The notes beneath the pieces are model-generated. The model ran no database searches, was not told where the DNA came from, and saw nothing but the letters and a program-made list of their open reading frames with translations. Below are positions 1 through 9,184 of a stretch of DNA of 24,832 nt, one piece after another. The stretch covers positions 1-24,832 of the forward strand of contig CAYNDB010000026.1 of NCBI GenBank assembly GCA_964395915.1, written 5' to 3'. The first letter of the stretch is position 1. Every line of letters starts with the position of its first letter. This DNA comes from CAYNDB01 sp964395915 (GTDB taxonomy: Bacteria > Nitrospinota_A > UBA7883 > JAJRTC01). Both the position numbers and the translations under genes were made by a program.

Positions 1-817
1 TTGACTCGGTAAGCCCAGGTATTGTATTCAGCTCGAGAAACCACGGTTTACCATGTTTATCGACAATAAATTCTGACCTGGACATCCCTGCGCATCCCAG
101 CTCTCTATGGATTTTCATTGTCAGCCCGCTCATCCGGTCGAGCGTCTTTTGCTGAAGACGAGCCGGTGTGTGATATACCGTATCGCCAGGTGTGTATTTA
201 TGATTAAAGTCGTAAAACCCGGAGCCCGTCTCTATCTCTACAGGTGGCAGGACTCTCTGCCCTACTATTCCGATAGTCACAAGAGCGCCTTCGATAAATT
301 TCTCTACAATAACGGTATCGTCACTGTCGAGCGCGCCTCTTATCGCAGTCTCAATATCATTATCGTCGTGGCATATACTCACGCCGATAGATGACCCGGC
401 GCTGTCCGGCTTCACCACAACTGGCGCCACAAGGCCCAACTTTGCGATATCTTCATCCACCGTATTTTTTCTAACAACTTGCCATTCCGGTGTATCAACG
501 CCAATAGCTTTTGCGATGATCTTTGTGGTAATTTTGCTCATCGCCATGGCGCTCGCCTTAACACCGGAGCCTGTGTATGCGACCCCCATGATTTCAAGAG
601 CGCCCTGGACGCATCCATCCTCGCCATATTTTCCATGCAGGGCAATGAACGCGATATCTATCATCTCTTCTTTTACAACGGCGCAAAGGTCTGAAGCCAA
701 GTCTATCTTCACACAATCCAAGCCAAGCCTTTCAAGCGAGCTTATAACCTCGGCTCCGCTTACGAGGCTTACCTCCCGTTCGCTCGATTTCCCGCCCATG
801 ATCGTTCCGATCTTCAT
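1..817 (-). CDS. ddl: D-alanine--D-alanine ligase, C-terminus cut by window edge
   Basis: Joins two D-alanines with ATP to give the D-Ala-D-Ala dipeptide that MurF adds to the peptidoglycan precursor in the cytoplasm. The reverse-strand reading frame is open from the ATG at 817 to the window edge (272 codons). The N-terminus reads MKIGTIMGGKSSEREVSL, the usual Ddl opening, followed by ALHGKYGEDGCVQG and, near the edge, ELNTIPGLTES, the Mg-ATP site Glu/Asn region. About 40 C-terminal residues of the usual 305-320 lie outside the window. It follows murB by 38 bases and is the last dcw gene seen here. An in-frame TTG at 853 with GGTGAG eight bases upstream could be the true start and would add 12 residues; I kept the ATG because it matches the family N-terminus. 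Confidence 0.95.
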   Translation of the reverse strand, partial: MKIGTIMGGKSSEREVSLVSGAEVISSLERLGLDCVKIDLASDLCAVVKEEMIDIAFIALHGKYGEDGCVQGALEIMGVAYTGSGVKASAMAMSKITTKIIAKAIGVDTPEWQVVRKNTVDEDIAKLGLVAPVVVKPDSAGSSIGVSICHDDNDIETAIRGALDSDDTVIVEKFIEGALVTIGIVGQRVLPPVEIETGSGFYDFNHKYTPGDTVYHTPARLQQKTLDRMSGLTMKIHRELGCAGMSRSEFIVDKHGKPWFLELNTIPGLTES

Positions 818-855
818 TTTCGATAACCGTTTTATCAACGTTTCTTTATCCAATG

Positions 856-1725
856 CTAAAACTCACCAACAACCTTGACTTCTCGATCAAGCTTTACGTT
901 AAATCGTTCTAAAACCGTTGCCTCAACAAAGCCCATAAGCTTTAAAACCTCGGAAGCCTTCGCCTGCCCCAGGTTTACGATAAAATTCGCGTGCTTTTCA
1001 GATAATTGCGCGTCTCCAACCGCCATTCCCTTCAAGCCGGCCATTTCGATCAGACGACCCGCGTAATCACCCTGAGGGTTTTTGTATATCGATCCGGCGC
1101 TATGCATATCTAGCGGCTGGGTCGCCTGTCTTTTTAAATAAGCGTTCCGCATCTTTTCATGTATTTTTTTCTCCGCTCCCTTTTTAAGGCGCAACGTCGT
1201 TTCAGTAATCACAACGCCTTCAGGAAACTGTGAAGAGCGATAACCAAAGCCGCATTCTTCACAGTCAAGTTTTTCAACATCTCCCTCTTTTGTCACCAGC
1301 GTCACATTCGCCACAACGTCTTTCATCTCTCCGTCACTAGCCCCGGCGTTCATAAGCAACGCTCCTCCGATAGCGCCCGGAATGCCATATCCGAATTCGA
1401 GCCCCGAAACTGAATTTTTCATCAGCATGCCGGAAAGCCACGTTAAGCCTGCCCCGGCGCCAACTCTTACCAAGATGTCGCCATCCGCTTCCTTTGATAT
1501 TTTCGTATCGCGATTCCATCGTTCCATGCTGACTACCACGCCCCTGATTCCCTTGTCGGACACCAGAAGGTTCGAGCCGCCGCCCAATATCAACGAAATT
1601 TCTCCTTTGCCCATCCACTTGGCAAGGTCTTCCACTGTCTCCGGATATACGATCACATCCGCTTTGCCGCCTATGTGAAACGTGGTCTTTTTCCATAACG
1701 GCGCGTTTTTTTCTATCGTTGTCAT
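856..1725 (-). CDS. murB: UDP-N-acetylenolpyruvoylglucosamine reductase (MurB), short type II form
   Basis: FAD- and NADPH-dependent reduction of UDP-GlcNAc-enolpyruvate to UDP-MurNAc, the second committed step of peptidoglycan precursor synthesis in the cytoplasm. The 289-residue protein has the FAD-binding GGGSNLLVSD at about 48-57, GIPGAIGGALLMNAGA at about 114-129, the YRSSQF stretch at about 162, and SAGSIYKNP at about 209-217 whose Ser212 aligns with the proton-donating serine of the family. The C-terminal REV near 281-283 fits the conserved catalytic glutamate. The length and lack of the extra domain of E. coli MurB place it in type II. It starts 37 bases after murC, a longer gap than most in this cluster, with no clear ribosome site. 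The murC-murB-ddl order differs from E. coli, where murB lies elsewhere. Confidence 0.97.
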   Translation of the reverse strand: MTTIEKNAPLWKKTTFHIGGKADVIVYPETVEDLAKWMGKGEISLILGGGSNLLVSDKGIRGVVVSMERWNRDTKISKEADGDILVRVGAGAGLTWLSGMLMKNSVSGLEFGYGIPGAIGGALLMNAGASDGEMKDVVANVTLVTKEGDVEKLDCEECGFGYRSSQFPEGVVITETTLRLKKGAEKKIHEKMRNAYLKRQATQPLDMHSAGSIYKNPQGDYAGRLIEMAGLKGMAVGDAQLSEKHANFIVNLGQAKASEVLKLMGFVEATVLERFNVKLDREVKVVGEF

Positions 1726-1762
1726 TGTTTGTCGTTACGCTCATTTCTGACTTAATCAACAT

Positions 1763-3142
1763 CTACCTTTTCTTTAATCTTTCAAGGATCTTGCCGCCTG
1801 TTTTCGAAATATCTCCAGCTCCGAGGGTGAGAATAATGTCTCCTTCACGCGCCATTTCGGAAAGCCTTTCTATAACGCCGTCCAGCGTGGGTATAAAGCT
1901 CACACCTTTTTTGCCATGAGCCGTCACACCGTCAGAAATAAGCTCTCCGCGAATACCCTCTATCGGAGCCTCACTTGCCGCGTATATTTCTGTCACGATA
2001 AGCTCGTCCGCGTCGTAGAACGATGTATGAAACTCTTCCATCTGATCCCTGGTGCGTGAATACCTGTGCGGTTGAAAAACCACCAGCAGCCTTCTTTCCT
2101 TAAACCCTTCTTTGACTGCGCGCAACGTGGCTTTGATCTCTGTCGGATGGTGTCCATAATCATCGATAACCAAAATGCCGTCCGTCTCGCCGATTACTTG
2201 CAAACGGCGCTGTATCCCGGCAAATCCGTCGAGCGATGAAATGACGTCCTCCACTTCCATCTCCAGCTCGATTCCAACAGTTATCGCCGCAAGCGCGTTA
2301 TATACGTTATGGATACCAGGCATGCTTGTCGTGATCCGTCCTATCTCAACGCCGTTCAAAGCCACGGTGAATGAAGATTGAAGCCCGTCGAATGTTATTT
2401 CACGCGCGGTGACGTTCGCGGTCGACTGTATGCCAAATGTTAGGAACCTTTTTTCCAGCCTCGGTATGATCTCCTGTATGGTCGGGTCATCGAGACATAG
2501 AATGGATGCGCCGTAGAAAGGAGTTTTGTTGATGAACTCAACAAACGCTTCTTTGACATTTTCAAACGAACCGTAATAGTCGAGATGCTCAGAATCTATG
2601 TTAGTGACAACGGCGATCGTCGGATATAGTTTAAGGAATGACCCGTCGGACTCGTCCGCTTCGGCCACAAGAAAATCTCCCTTACCAAGCTTTGCGCCGG
2701 AACCGAAACGATCCACTCTTCCACCGATGATAATTGTGGGGTCAAGCTTACCTTTTGTCAGCGTTACGGCAATCATTGATGTGGTCGTGGTTTTCCCATG
2801 CGCTCCGGCCACGGCGATGGCGTATTTCATCCGCATAAGCTCCGCCAGCATCTCAGCCCTTGGTATCACCGGTATATGTTTTAACCTGGCCTCGACAACC
2901 TCAGGATTATCCGATTTCACAGCGGAGGAAATCACCACAACTTCAGCGTCACCAACGTTTTCCGCGTCATGACCAAACATGACTTTTGCGCCCGCTTCCT
3001 CAAGATGGGAAGTGGCCTCCGATTGCGCAAGGTCGGAGCCTGTGACGGTGTAACCCATGTTCAAAAGAATCTCCGCTATGCCGCTCATGCCGGAGCCGCC
3101 TATGCCTACGAAATGAAGCCTTTTTGTTCTACGGAATCTCAT
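1763..3142 (-). CDS. murC: UDP-N-acetylmuramate--L-alanine ligase
   Basis: ATP-dependent addition of L-alanine to UDP-MurNAc, the first amino acid of the stem peptide; cytoplasmic. The 459-residue protein opens with the Rossmann-like HFVGIGGSGMSGIAEIL (about 10-26), has the Mur ligase P-loop GAHGKTTTTS at about 113-122, AEADESDGSF, the DDYGHHPTEIKAT motif and FQPHRYSRT of the C-terminal domain. This is the normal length and domain order (N-terminal UDP-binding, central ATPase, C-terminal amino-acid domain). Its ATG overlaps the murG stop in an ATGA, with a GAGG ribosome site five bases upstream, so the two are translationally coupled. No key residue is missing. Confidence 0.98.
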   Translation of the reverse strand: MRFRRTKRLHFVGIGGSGMSGIAEILLNMGYTVTGSDLAQSEATSHLEEAGAKVMFGHDAENVGDAEVVVISSAVKSDNPEVVEARLKHIPVIPRAEMLAELMRMKYAIAVAGAHGKTTTTSMIAVTLTKGKLDPTIIIGGRVDRFGSGAKLGKGDFLVAEADESDGSFLKLYPTIAVVTNIDSEHLDYYGSFENVKEAFVEFINKTPFYGASILCLDDPTIQEIIPRLEKRFLTFGIQSTANVTAREITFDGLQSSFTVALNGVEIGRITTSMPGIHNVYNALAAITVGIELEMEVEDVISSLDGFAGIQRRLQVIGETDGILVIDDYGHHPTEIKATLRAVKEGFKERRLLVVFQPHRYSRTRDQMEEFHTSFYDADELIVTEIYAASEAPIEGIRGELISDGVTAHGKKGVSFIPTLDGVIERLSEMAREGDIILTLGAGDISKTGGKILERLKKR

Positions 3143-4218
3143 GCCGCCTCTCCCGCCAGTTTCAAAAGTTCGTCGACGATATCCGCCGCCGCGTTTGGTT
3201 TTGCCATCGATTTTGCATTGGCGGCCATCCGCTGTAACAGCTCCCGGTTACCCGACAATGTTTTTATGTTCGATACCAGTTTTTCTCCTGTAAGTTCAGA
3301 ATCCTTTATGAGCATCGCGGCGCAAGCTTTGACCACGGCTTCGGCGTTTCGCGTCTGGTGATCATCGGCGGCGAATGGGAAAGGGACATATAGAGCCGCC
3401 CGGCCCACTGCGCAGATTTCCGCCACCGCTCCAGCTCCGGACCGGGATATGACAAGATCGGCGTCAGCCAGTCTTTGCGGCATGTCGTGGAAAAATTTTT
3501 CCGCGATCCATGGAAACTTTGCTTCGTCGTAAGCTTTTCTCACCTCATTAAGCTCTTGCGCTCCAGTCTGGTGAGTTACAGATATCACCCCTGATATGTC
3601 GTTGAGCAAGCTCACAGCTTCCGCCATAGCCCTGTTCATCGACCTTGCGCCCTGACTGCCTCCTATTAAAAGTATGTTAAGTCGTTCGTCATCACGCTTC
3701 CGTGTAATCTTGAAAAATTCCGGACGGATAGGGTTGCCTGTAAGCTTGCCAACGCCTTTAGGGAATTTCTTTTCGAATCCAGGCCATGTCGCAAAAACTT
3801 TGACGGCATATTTACCGAGCCAGCGGTTGGTCATTCCCGGGTTCGCGTTCTGCTCCGCCAAAGCAAGCGGAAGCCTTTTAATAAGCGCGGCGATTCCCAC
3901 AGGGCCTGAAGCGTATCCTCCAACGCCGAGCACGACATCCGGCTTGAATGACGAGATGATAGACATAGACTGTGCGGCGGACTGTACAAGCCGCGCAATC
4001 GATGCGACTTTGGCAAAAAGCCCTTTCCCTTTTAGCCCGGTAATGTTCAAGGTTTCGATATCGAAACCTTCTTCTGGAACAATGTTCGCTTCCACACCCC
4101 GCCTGGCTCCGACAAAAAGCGTCTTATGGTCGCCTTCTCTTCTTGAAAGCTCCCGCGCCACGGCCACACCAGGATATACGTGCCCGCCGGTTCCTCCGCC
4201 GGTTATCATAAGTTTCAT
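3139..4218 (-). CDS. murG: Undecaprenyl-PP-MurNAc-pentapeptide GlcNAc transferase
   Basis: Peripheral membrane GT-B glycosyltransferase on the cytoplasmic face; transfers GlcNAc from UDP-GlcNAc to lipid I to make lipid II. The N-terminus MKLMITGGGTGGHVYPG carries the GGTGGH loop at about 8-13. Further on are GVGGYASGP, EQNANPG, LTGNPIRPEF, LIGGSQGARS, SRSGAGAVAEI and PFAADDHQTRNA, which together complete the acceptor and nucleotide-sugar sites. The reading frame is open well upstream of 4218, but that part overlaps ftsW and looks nothing like MurG. The ATG at 4218 gives 359 residues, the usual length, starts the protein at its conserved beta strand, and lies 17 bases after the ftsW stop. Confidence 0.97.
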   Translation of the reverse strand: MKLMITGGGTGGHVYPGVAVARELSRREGDHKTLFVGARRGVEANIVPEEGFDIETLNITGLKGKGLFAKVASIARLVQSAAQSMSIISSFKPDVVLGVGGYASGPVGIAALIKRLPLALAEQNANPGMTNRWLGKYAVKVFATWPGFEKKFPKGVGKLTGNPIRPEFFKITRKRDDERLNILLIGGSQGARSMNRAMAEAVSLLNDISGVISVTHQTGAQELNEVRKAYDEAKFPWIAEKFFHDMPQRLADADLVISRSGAGAVAEICAVGRAALYVPFPFAADDHQTRNAEAVVKACAAMLIKDSELTGEKLVSNIKTLSGNRELLQRMAANAKSMAKPNAAADIVDELLKLAGEAA

Positions 4219-4235
4219 ATCGTTATTTTCCCGCG

Positions 4236-5336
4236 TCACCTGGCGTGCTCCGAAATGTTTAACAATACGCCGACGCTTATAAGCCACATCGTAAGGGCCG
4301 ACCCGCCAAGGCTTATAAACGGCAAGGGCAACCCCTTCGTGGGAGCCAGCCCAAGCGCCACCGAAATATTCAAGAGAGCTTGCAGGCTTATGGCAAACGT
4401 TATCCCGAGCGCCAAAAGAGAGCCGAACCTGTCCGGCGCGTTGACCCCAACACGGAAACCACGCCATGTTAGAGCCGCAAAAAGAAATATTACGATCACC
4501 CCTCCAATCAGCCCGAGCTCCTCGCCGATGATCGAAAATATAAAGTCTGTATGAGGTTCCGGCAGGTAATACAGCTTTTGCTGTCCCGCCCCTATGCCGG
4601 AGCCAAAAAAACCTCCACGAGACAGGGCTACGAATGATTGTATGATCTGATAACCCGTGTTTGAAACGTCTCCCCACGGATCCATGAAAGACATGATCCT
4701 CCGAATACGATACTCATGGTTCTGTACCGCGACCACAAGTAGCGGAGCCACAAAAACCGCTGTGCCCATAAGATGCGTCTTTCTTACACCACCTACAGCA
4801 AACAGAAAAAATGAAACCAGCGCGATTATAAGGGCTGTGCCAAGGTCTGGCTGAAGCTGGATCAGCATGACTACAACGCCAAGAGCCAGAAGCAGCGGTA
4901 TGTAACCGAAGAAAAAATCCTCAGTCCTTCCTTCGGAATGTTTTTTGGCGAGTATGGCGGAAAAAAATATCAAAAGCCCGAGCTTGGCAAATTCCGACGG
5001 CTGAACAGAAACAATACCCAGGCTCACCCATCGCTGCGCCCCGTTAACGGTATGCCCTATGCCGGGGACAAGGGTTAAGGTTAAAACGATTACCGTTGAA
5101 ACATAGATTATGTAGCCATACTTACTTAAAATGCGGTAATCCACCCTCATCATAGTCCACATTGCGGCTAGCCCCATTACCGTCCATAGCGCCTGGCGTT
5201 TGAGAAAATAATATGGGTCACCATACTTTTCCGCGGCTATGATGGCGGAGCTTGAATAGACCATCACTATGCCAATCAGCAGAAGAGCTACTGTGAAAAC
5301 TATTATCCAGTAATCTGGCTGACGCTTAACCGGCAT
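4236..5336 (-). CDS. ftsW: SEDS-family septal peptidoglycan glycosyltransferase
   Basis: Polytopic inner-membrane lipid II polymerase that works with the transpeptidase FtsI at the division septum. The 366-residue protein is mostly hydrophobic with about ten membrane segments. It shows the SEDS hallmarks NGAQRW (98-103), QPSEFAKL (112-119), QPDLGTA (162-168), LPEPHTDFIFSIIGEELG (258-275, containing the Asp264 that aligns with the essential SEDS aspartate) and GLAPTKGLPLPFISLGG near the C-terminus. Lying between murD and murG in a dcw cluster marks it as FtsW rather than the elongation paralogue RodA. The ATG sits inside the last codons of murD (11-base overlap). The cytoplasmic tails are short compared with E. 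coli FtsW. Confidence 0.96.
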   Translation of the reverse strand: MPVKRQPDYWIIVFTVALLLIGIVMVYSSSAIIAAEKYGDPYYFLKRQALWTVMGLAAMWTMMRVDYRILSKYGYIIYVSTVIVLTLTLVPGIGHTVNGAQRWVSLGIVSVQPSEFAKLGLLIFFSAILAKKHSEGRTEDFFFGYIPLLLALGVVVMLIQLQPDLGTALIIALVSFFLFAVGGVRKTHLMGTAVFVAPLLVVAVQNHEYRIRRIMSFMDPWGDVSNTGYQIIQSFVALSRGGFFGSGIGAGQQKLYYLPEPHTDFIFSIIGEELGLIGGVIVIFLFAALTWRGFRVGVNAPDRFGSLLALGITFAISLQALLNISVALGLAPTKGLPLPFISLGGSALTMWLISVGVLLNISEHAR

Positions 5337-6699
5337 GGTTTACCTTCCCAGCGCTAAGGCTTGATACAGCGGCCTTAAATGTATCTCCGCGATCTTCGAA
5401 GCTTTTGAACATATCGAAACTGGCGCAGGCCGGAGATAGTAGAACGGTATCTCCGTCACCACACATTTTTGTAGCCTTCTCTACCGCTTCGCCCATATCT
5501 TTCGCCATTGTTTTAGGAGAAAAATCTCCCAAAGCTTCAAAAATCGCAGGCCCGGTTTCACCTATTAAAACCACCCCTTTCGCATGCCGCAGGATGGCTT
5601 CGGCGAAAGCCCCATATTCGGACCCCTTGCTCGATCCTCCGGCTATAAGAACAACATTTTTATTAAAACCGGAAACGGACTTTATAGCGGCGTCCACGTT
5701 CGTTCCCTTGGAATCGTTGATATATGTCACGCCGTCTATTTCCGCCACGTGTTCCATGCGGTGTGGCAAACCTTCAAAATCGCTCACGACTTTTTTTATT
5801 ACATCCGGCAAGACGCCGGCGCTTAGAGCCGCAAGAGCCGCCGCAAGAGCGTTTTCAATATTTTGCGTGCCGGGTATCTTTATTTCATCAACAGCAAAAA
5901 GCTCTTTGGTCACGCCATCTATACGCGCCACAGCCATTCCGTTTTCCACCCACGCGCCTTCACCGTCATGGCGCCGCATGGAAAATCGCAACACTTTTAC
6001 ACCAGGAGGGGGGACCAGTTCGCAAACCAGAGGATCATCAGCGTTGACAATTAATGTGTCCCCAGCTCCCTGATTTTCAAAAAGCCTTGCCTTGAGCGCG
6101 GCGTACACCTCCATTGTTCCGTGCCGGTCCAGATGATCTGGAGAGATGTTCAAGACCAACCCGATTCTAGGTCTAAAAGAGCGCATACCTTCCAGCTGGA
6201 AGCTGGAGACTTCCGCCACTACCCAGTCGTAATCCTTCCCGACAGCGTCACACAGCGGCGCGCCGATATTGCCACCTACATACGTTTTGTTCCCGGCGGC
6301 TTCAATCATTTTTCCGATGAGGGTTATGGTTGTGCTTTTGCCGTTCGATCCTGTCACAGCTATGATCGGAGCCGCCAATAACGTATACGCAAGCTCTATT
6401 TCGGATATCAGCTCGATACCCTCATCCCTGATAGATGAAGGTAATTTAGCGTCCCACGGAACTCCGGGGCTTATCACGGCAAGGTTATAATAGGTGATTT
6501 CGACCTTGTCGTGCCCACCAAGAAAACGTTTTGTTTTTACAGGCAACCTGTCTGAAAATTTTTTGAGAGCGCTTTCTTCCTGCAAGTCGGTAACGGCGGT
6601 TTGCGCGCCAAGCCTGTCCAGAAGTTGCGCCGCGGCAAGGCCGGTTCTTGCAAGCCCGATAAGAAGCGCTTTTCTGCCGGAATAATCTTTCATACTCAT
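5326..6699 (-). CDS. murD: UDP-N-acetylmuramoyl-L-alanine--D-glutamate ligase
   Basis: Adds D-glutamate to UDP-MurNAc-L-Ala using ATP, in the cytoplasm. The 457-residue protein has the N-terminal ALLIGLARTGLAAA UDP-binding strand, the P-loop VTGSNGKSTT at about 115-124, GGNIGAPL, EVSSFQLEG, LNISPDHLDRHG, then YINDSKGTNVDA and LLSPACASFDMFKSFEDRG in the C-terminal domain; all are MurD signatures. It starts one base after the mraY stop. Two ATG codons six bases apart (6699 and 6693) are possible starts. The AGGTGA just before them is better spaced for 6693, so the protein may really begin MKDYSGRK. Confidence 0.98.
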   Translation of the reverse strand: MSMKDYSGRKALLIGLARTGLAAAQLLDRLGAQTAVTDLQEESALKKFSDRLPVKTKRFLGGHDKVEITYYNLAVISPGVPWDAKLPSSIRDEGIELISEIELAYTLLAAPIIAVTGSNGKSTTITLIGKMIEAAGNKTYVGGNIGAPLCDAVGKDYDWVVAEVSSFQLEGMRSFRPRIGLVLNISPDHLDRHGTMEVYAALKARLFENQGAGDTLIVNADDPLVCELVPPPGVKVLRFSMRRHDGEGAWVENGMAVARIDGVTKELFAVDEIKIPGTQNIENALAAALAALSAGVLPDVIKKVVSDFEGLPHRMEHVAEIDGVTYINDSKGTNVDAAIKSVSGFNKNVVLIAGGSSKGSEYGAFAEAILRHAKGVVLIGETGPAIFEALGDFSPKTMAKDMGEAVEKATKMCGDGDTVLLSPACASFDMFKSFEDRGDTFKAAVSSLSAGKVNHAG

Positions 6700-6700
6700 A

Positions 6701-7789
6701 TCACCTAAGTTTCAACGTGCTCAAGGAAAGCAGAGCGAGAATCATCGCCACTATCCAGAAACGGATAATCACCTGAGGCTCTGGCCATCCAAGCGCCTCG
6801 AAGTGGTGGTGAAGCGGAGCCATTCTGAAAAACCTTTTGCCAGTGGACTTGTACCAGAAAACCTGAAGGATTACAGAGAGAGCCTCAACTACAAAAATCC
6901 CGCCAACGATGACAAGAATGATCTCCTGCTTTGCCATTATAGCTACAGCTCCCAATGCGCCGCCTAAAGCGGTGGAGCCTATGTTGCCCATAAAAATCAT
7001 CGCAGGATAAAAGTTGTACCAGAGAAACCCGACAGAGGCCCCGATAATCGCGGCGCAGAAAATGGTCACCTCGCCTACTTCGCCAATATGCGGAATCTTA
7101 AGATATTCAGCGAACTTCGCGTGGCCTGTCACGTAACAAATGATGAGATACGCTCCAAACGCGATTATTACAGGTCCAATAGCCAGCCCGTCCAGGCCAT
7201 CGGTAAGGTTCACGGCGTTTGCCGCCCCAACTATTACAAACATGGCGAATGGTATATACAAAAGCCCCAGGTCCGGATGAACATTTTTCATGAATGGCAC
7301 ATATACCCTGGTAACTTCAGGGTCGGCTCCCTGAATCGCATAAACAGCCATCACGATCACAAAAGCTGCGGCGAACTGAAACATAAGTTTTACCTTGCCA
7401 CTTATTCCCATACCCTCTTTTACGCCTGTCAGCTTTTCATAGTCGTCATAAAACCCTATGGCGCCAAATAGAGCCATTGACAAAATAGCAACCCATATAT
7501 AGCTGTTCGTAAGGTCGGTCCAAAGCAGCGTGGGAATCAAAGCCGCCGTAATTATCATTATTCCGCCCATGGTAGGGGTGCCTGCTTTTGCGTGATGGCT
7601 TTGCGGCCCGTCGATTCTTATCTTTTCCCCGATCTCTCTTTTTCTGAGGCGACGTATCAGCCACGGACCCATTACAAGCGCTATCGCAAGCGCTGTGATG
7701 ATCGCGTAAATAGAACGGAAGGTGATGTAGCGAAACACATTTAACGCAGAGAATGTTTCGTGCAACGGATATAAAATGTGATATAGCAC
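6701..7789 (-). CDS. mraY: Phospho-N-acetylmuramoyl-pentapeptide transferase
   Basis: Integral membrane enzyme that moves phospho-MurNAc-pentapeptide from UDP to undecaprenyl phosphate, giving lipid I. The 362-residue, ten-helix protein starts at GTG with MLYHILYPLHETFSALNVFR, a very close match to the family N-terminus. The Asp pair in GFYDDYEK (115-116), NLTDGLDGL (194-202) and the PLHHHFE triad (His327-329) are present. One oddity: where the family normally reads FMGDxGS, this protein reads FMGNIGSTALGG, so Asn269 (codon AAC at 6985-6983) replaces an aspartate known to be functionally important in E. coli and Aquifex MraY. It starts six bases after the murF stop. Confidence 0.97.
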   Translation of the reverse strand: MLYHILYPLHETFSALNVFRYITFRSIYAIITALAIALVMGPWLIRRLRKREIGEKIRIDGPQSHHAKAGTPTMGGIMIITAALIPTLLWTDLTNSYIWVAILSMALFGAIGFYDDYEKLTGVKEGMGISGKVKLMFQFAAAFVIVMAVYAIQGADPEVTRVYVPFMKNVHPDLGLLYIPFAMFVIVGAANAVNLTDGLDGLAIGPVIIAFGAYLIICYVTGHAKFAEYLKIPHIGEVGEVTIFCAAIIGASVGFLWYNFYPAMIFMGNIGSTALGGALGAVAIMAKQEIILVIVGGIFVVEALSVILQVFWYKSTGKRFFRMAPLHHHFEALGWPEPQVIIRFWIVAMILALLSLSTLKLR

Positions 7790-7795
7790 TTTTGG

Positions 7796-9184
7796 TCAAC
7801 CTTCCATAAGTTCGTTCAGACTTTGCGCAACCTTCTCCATCGCCATGCCCCTGGAGCCCTTGATCAGGACTGTATCGCCAGGCTTAAGGATCCTGGATAA
7901 TTCTTTCGCTATCCGCTCATGTGATTTTGTGGCCTTATACTCGACCCCCCGCAAAGCCGCCTCTTTGCCCATGATGGAGGCAAGCTTGCCTATGGTGTAC
8001 AACCTGTCCACGCCAGCCTTGGCGGCCTGCATAGCAGTTTTTTTGTGAGCGGCGGGCCCGGCGCTTCCAAGCTCCAGCATGTCTCCGAATACGAATATCA
8101 ACCTTCCAGTTCTTTTATATTCAGACACCGATTCAAGCGCGGCCCTGGTGGAGGCCGGGTTTGCGTTGTATGCGTCGTTTATAAGAACCGCTCCGTTTGG
8201 AAGCTTTGATAATTCCATCCGCATGGCCGCAGGCTTAACCTTGTCTATACCAGCGGCTATGTCTTCAGGGTCGACACCGGCAAGCGCCCCCACAGCAAAA
8301 GCGGCCAATGCGTTTTCTGTGTGATGCTGTCCGAGAAGCGGGATATGCGTCACCTGCTCTCTGTTTTTGTAATATATCGCCGCCCAGCGCCCAGCGCCGC
8401 TGTTTGGCCAGGTATCGACAAGGAGAACATCAGCTCCTAAGCTCCTTCCGAACGTGATCGTCTTTCGAGTGGCTTTTTCAATCAGGGGACGGCTATTCAT
8501 ATCGTCGGCGTTCAGCGCAACTTTGCCGTTTTTCGGCATGTTTTCTATAAGCTCGGCCTTAGCTTTGCGCAACCTTGCGATCGATCGAAAGGAGCCGATA
8601 TGTGCGGAGCTGATATTCGTTATAACCCCTATGGATGGAGCTGTCATTTTCGTCAAGGCCGCGATCTCGCCGGGGCCGCTCATCCCCATCTCTATGACAG
8701 CGGCTTCGTGGGATGAATTCAAGCGTAGCAATGTTAAAGGAGCGCCTATGTGATTATTCAGGTTGCCTTTTGTTTTTAACGTTTTATATTTTTTCGAAAG
8801 AACGCACGCCGTCATGTCTTTCACGGTCGTCTTCCCATTCGACCCTGTAATCCCGACGACAACGAGCTTTTTAAACCTGCGCCTGTGATATGCCGCAACA
8901 TCTTGCAACGCCTGGACGGTATCCTCTACCACTATCAGCGTCTTGCCAGGCGCCTGGCTTCCGGCCAATTTGCTCTCCGAAACAATAGCGACGCCAGCGC
9001 CTTTTTTAAAAGCCTTAAGGACAAAATCGTGTCCATCGAACCTCTCGCCCTTGATCGCAATGAAAAGACACCCGCGTGTAACTTTACGCGAGTCTATACA
9101 TACTCCACGCGTCTTGCGCGACCGGCCGGCCATGATTCGCCCGCCCGTGGCTTTTGCTATTTCATCTACGCTAAACTTTGCCAT
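7796..9184 (-). CDS. murF: UDP-MurNAc-tripeptide--D-Ala-D-Ala ligase
   Basis: Last cytoplasmic step of the pentapeptide precursor: adds the D-Ala-D-Ala made by Ddl to UDP-MurNAc-tripeptide. The 462-residue protein has the N-terminal CIDSRKVTRGCLFIAIKGERFDGHDF region, the P-loop GITGSNGKTTVKDM at about 111-124, TKGNLNNHIGAPLTLL, EMGMSGPGEI, ITNISSAHIGSF and NDAYNANPASTRAAL; the GNLNNxxGxP and NAYNANP-like motifs separate MurF from MurE. Length and domain order are normal. Its ATG lies inside the end of murE (14-base overlap). Confidence 0.98.
   Translation of the reverse strand: MAKFSVDEIAKATGGRIMAGRSRKTRGVCIDSRKVTRGCLFIAIKGERFDGHDFVLKAFKKGAGVAIVSESKLAGSQAPGKTLIVVEDTVQALQDVAAYHRRRFKKLVVVGITGSNGKTTVKDMTACVLSKKYKTLKTKGNLNNHIGAPLTLLRLNSSHEAAVIEMGMSGPGEIAALTKMTAPSIGVITNISSAHIGSFRSIARLRKAKAELIENMPKNGKVALNADDMNSRPLIEKATRKTITFGRSLGADVLLVDTWPNSGAGRWAAIYYKNREQVTHIPLLGQHHTENALAAFAVGALAGVDPEDIAAGIDKVKPAAMRMELSKLPNGAVLINDAYNANPASTRAALESVSEYKRTGRLIFVFGDMLELGSAGPAAHKKTAMQAAKAGVDRLYTIGKLASIMGKEAALRGVEYKATKSHERIAKELSRILKPGDTVLIKGSRGMAMEKVAQSLNELMEG

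Noticed and set aside
1337..1762. Minus-strand 141-codon open frame overlapping the start of murB
   Set aside because: It is the wrong frame of murB; the murB frame carries all family motifs.
4219..4677. N-terminal extension of murG (reading frame open to 4677)
   Set aside because: It overlaps ftsW and its translation has no relation to MurG; the ATG at 4218 fits family length and N-terminus.
5405..6073. Plus-strand open frame of 222 codons opposite murD, and a similar one of 202 codons at 3674-4282 opposite murG
   Set aside because: Both lie fully antisense to well-supported Mur genes and have low-complexity translations.
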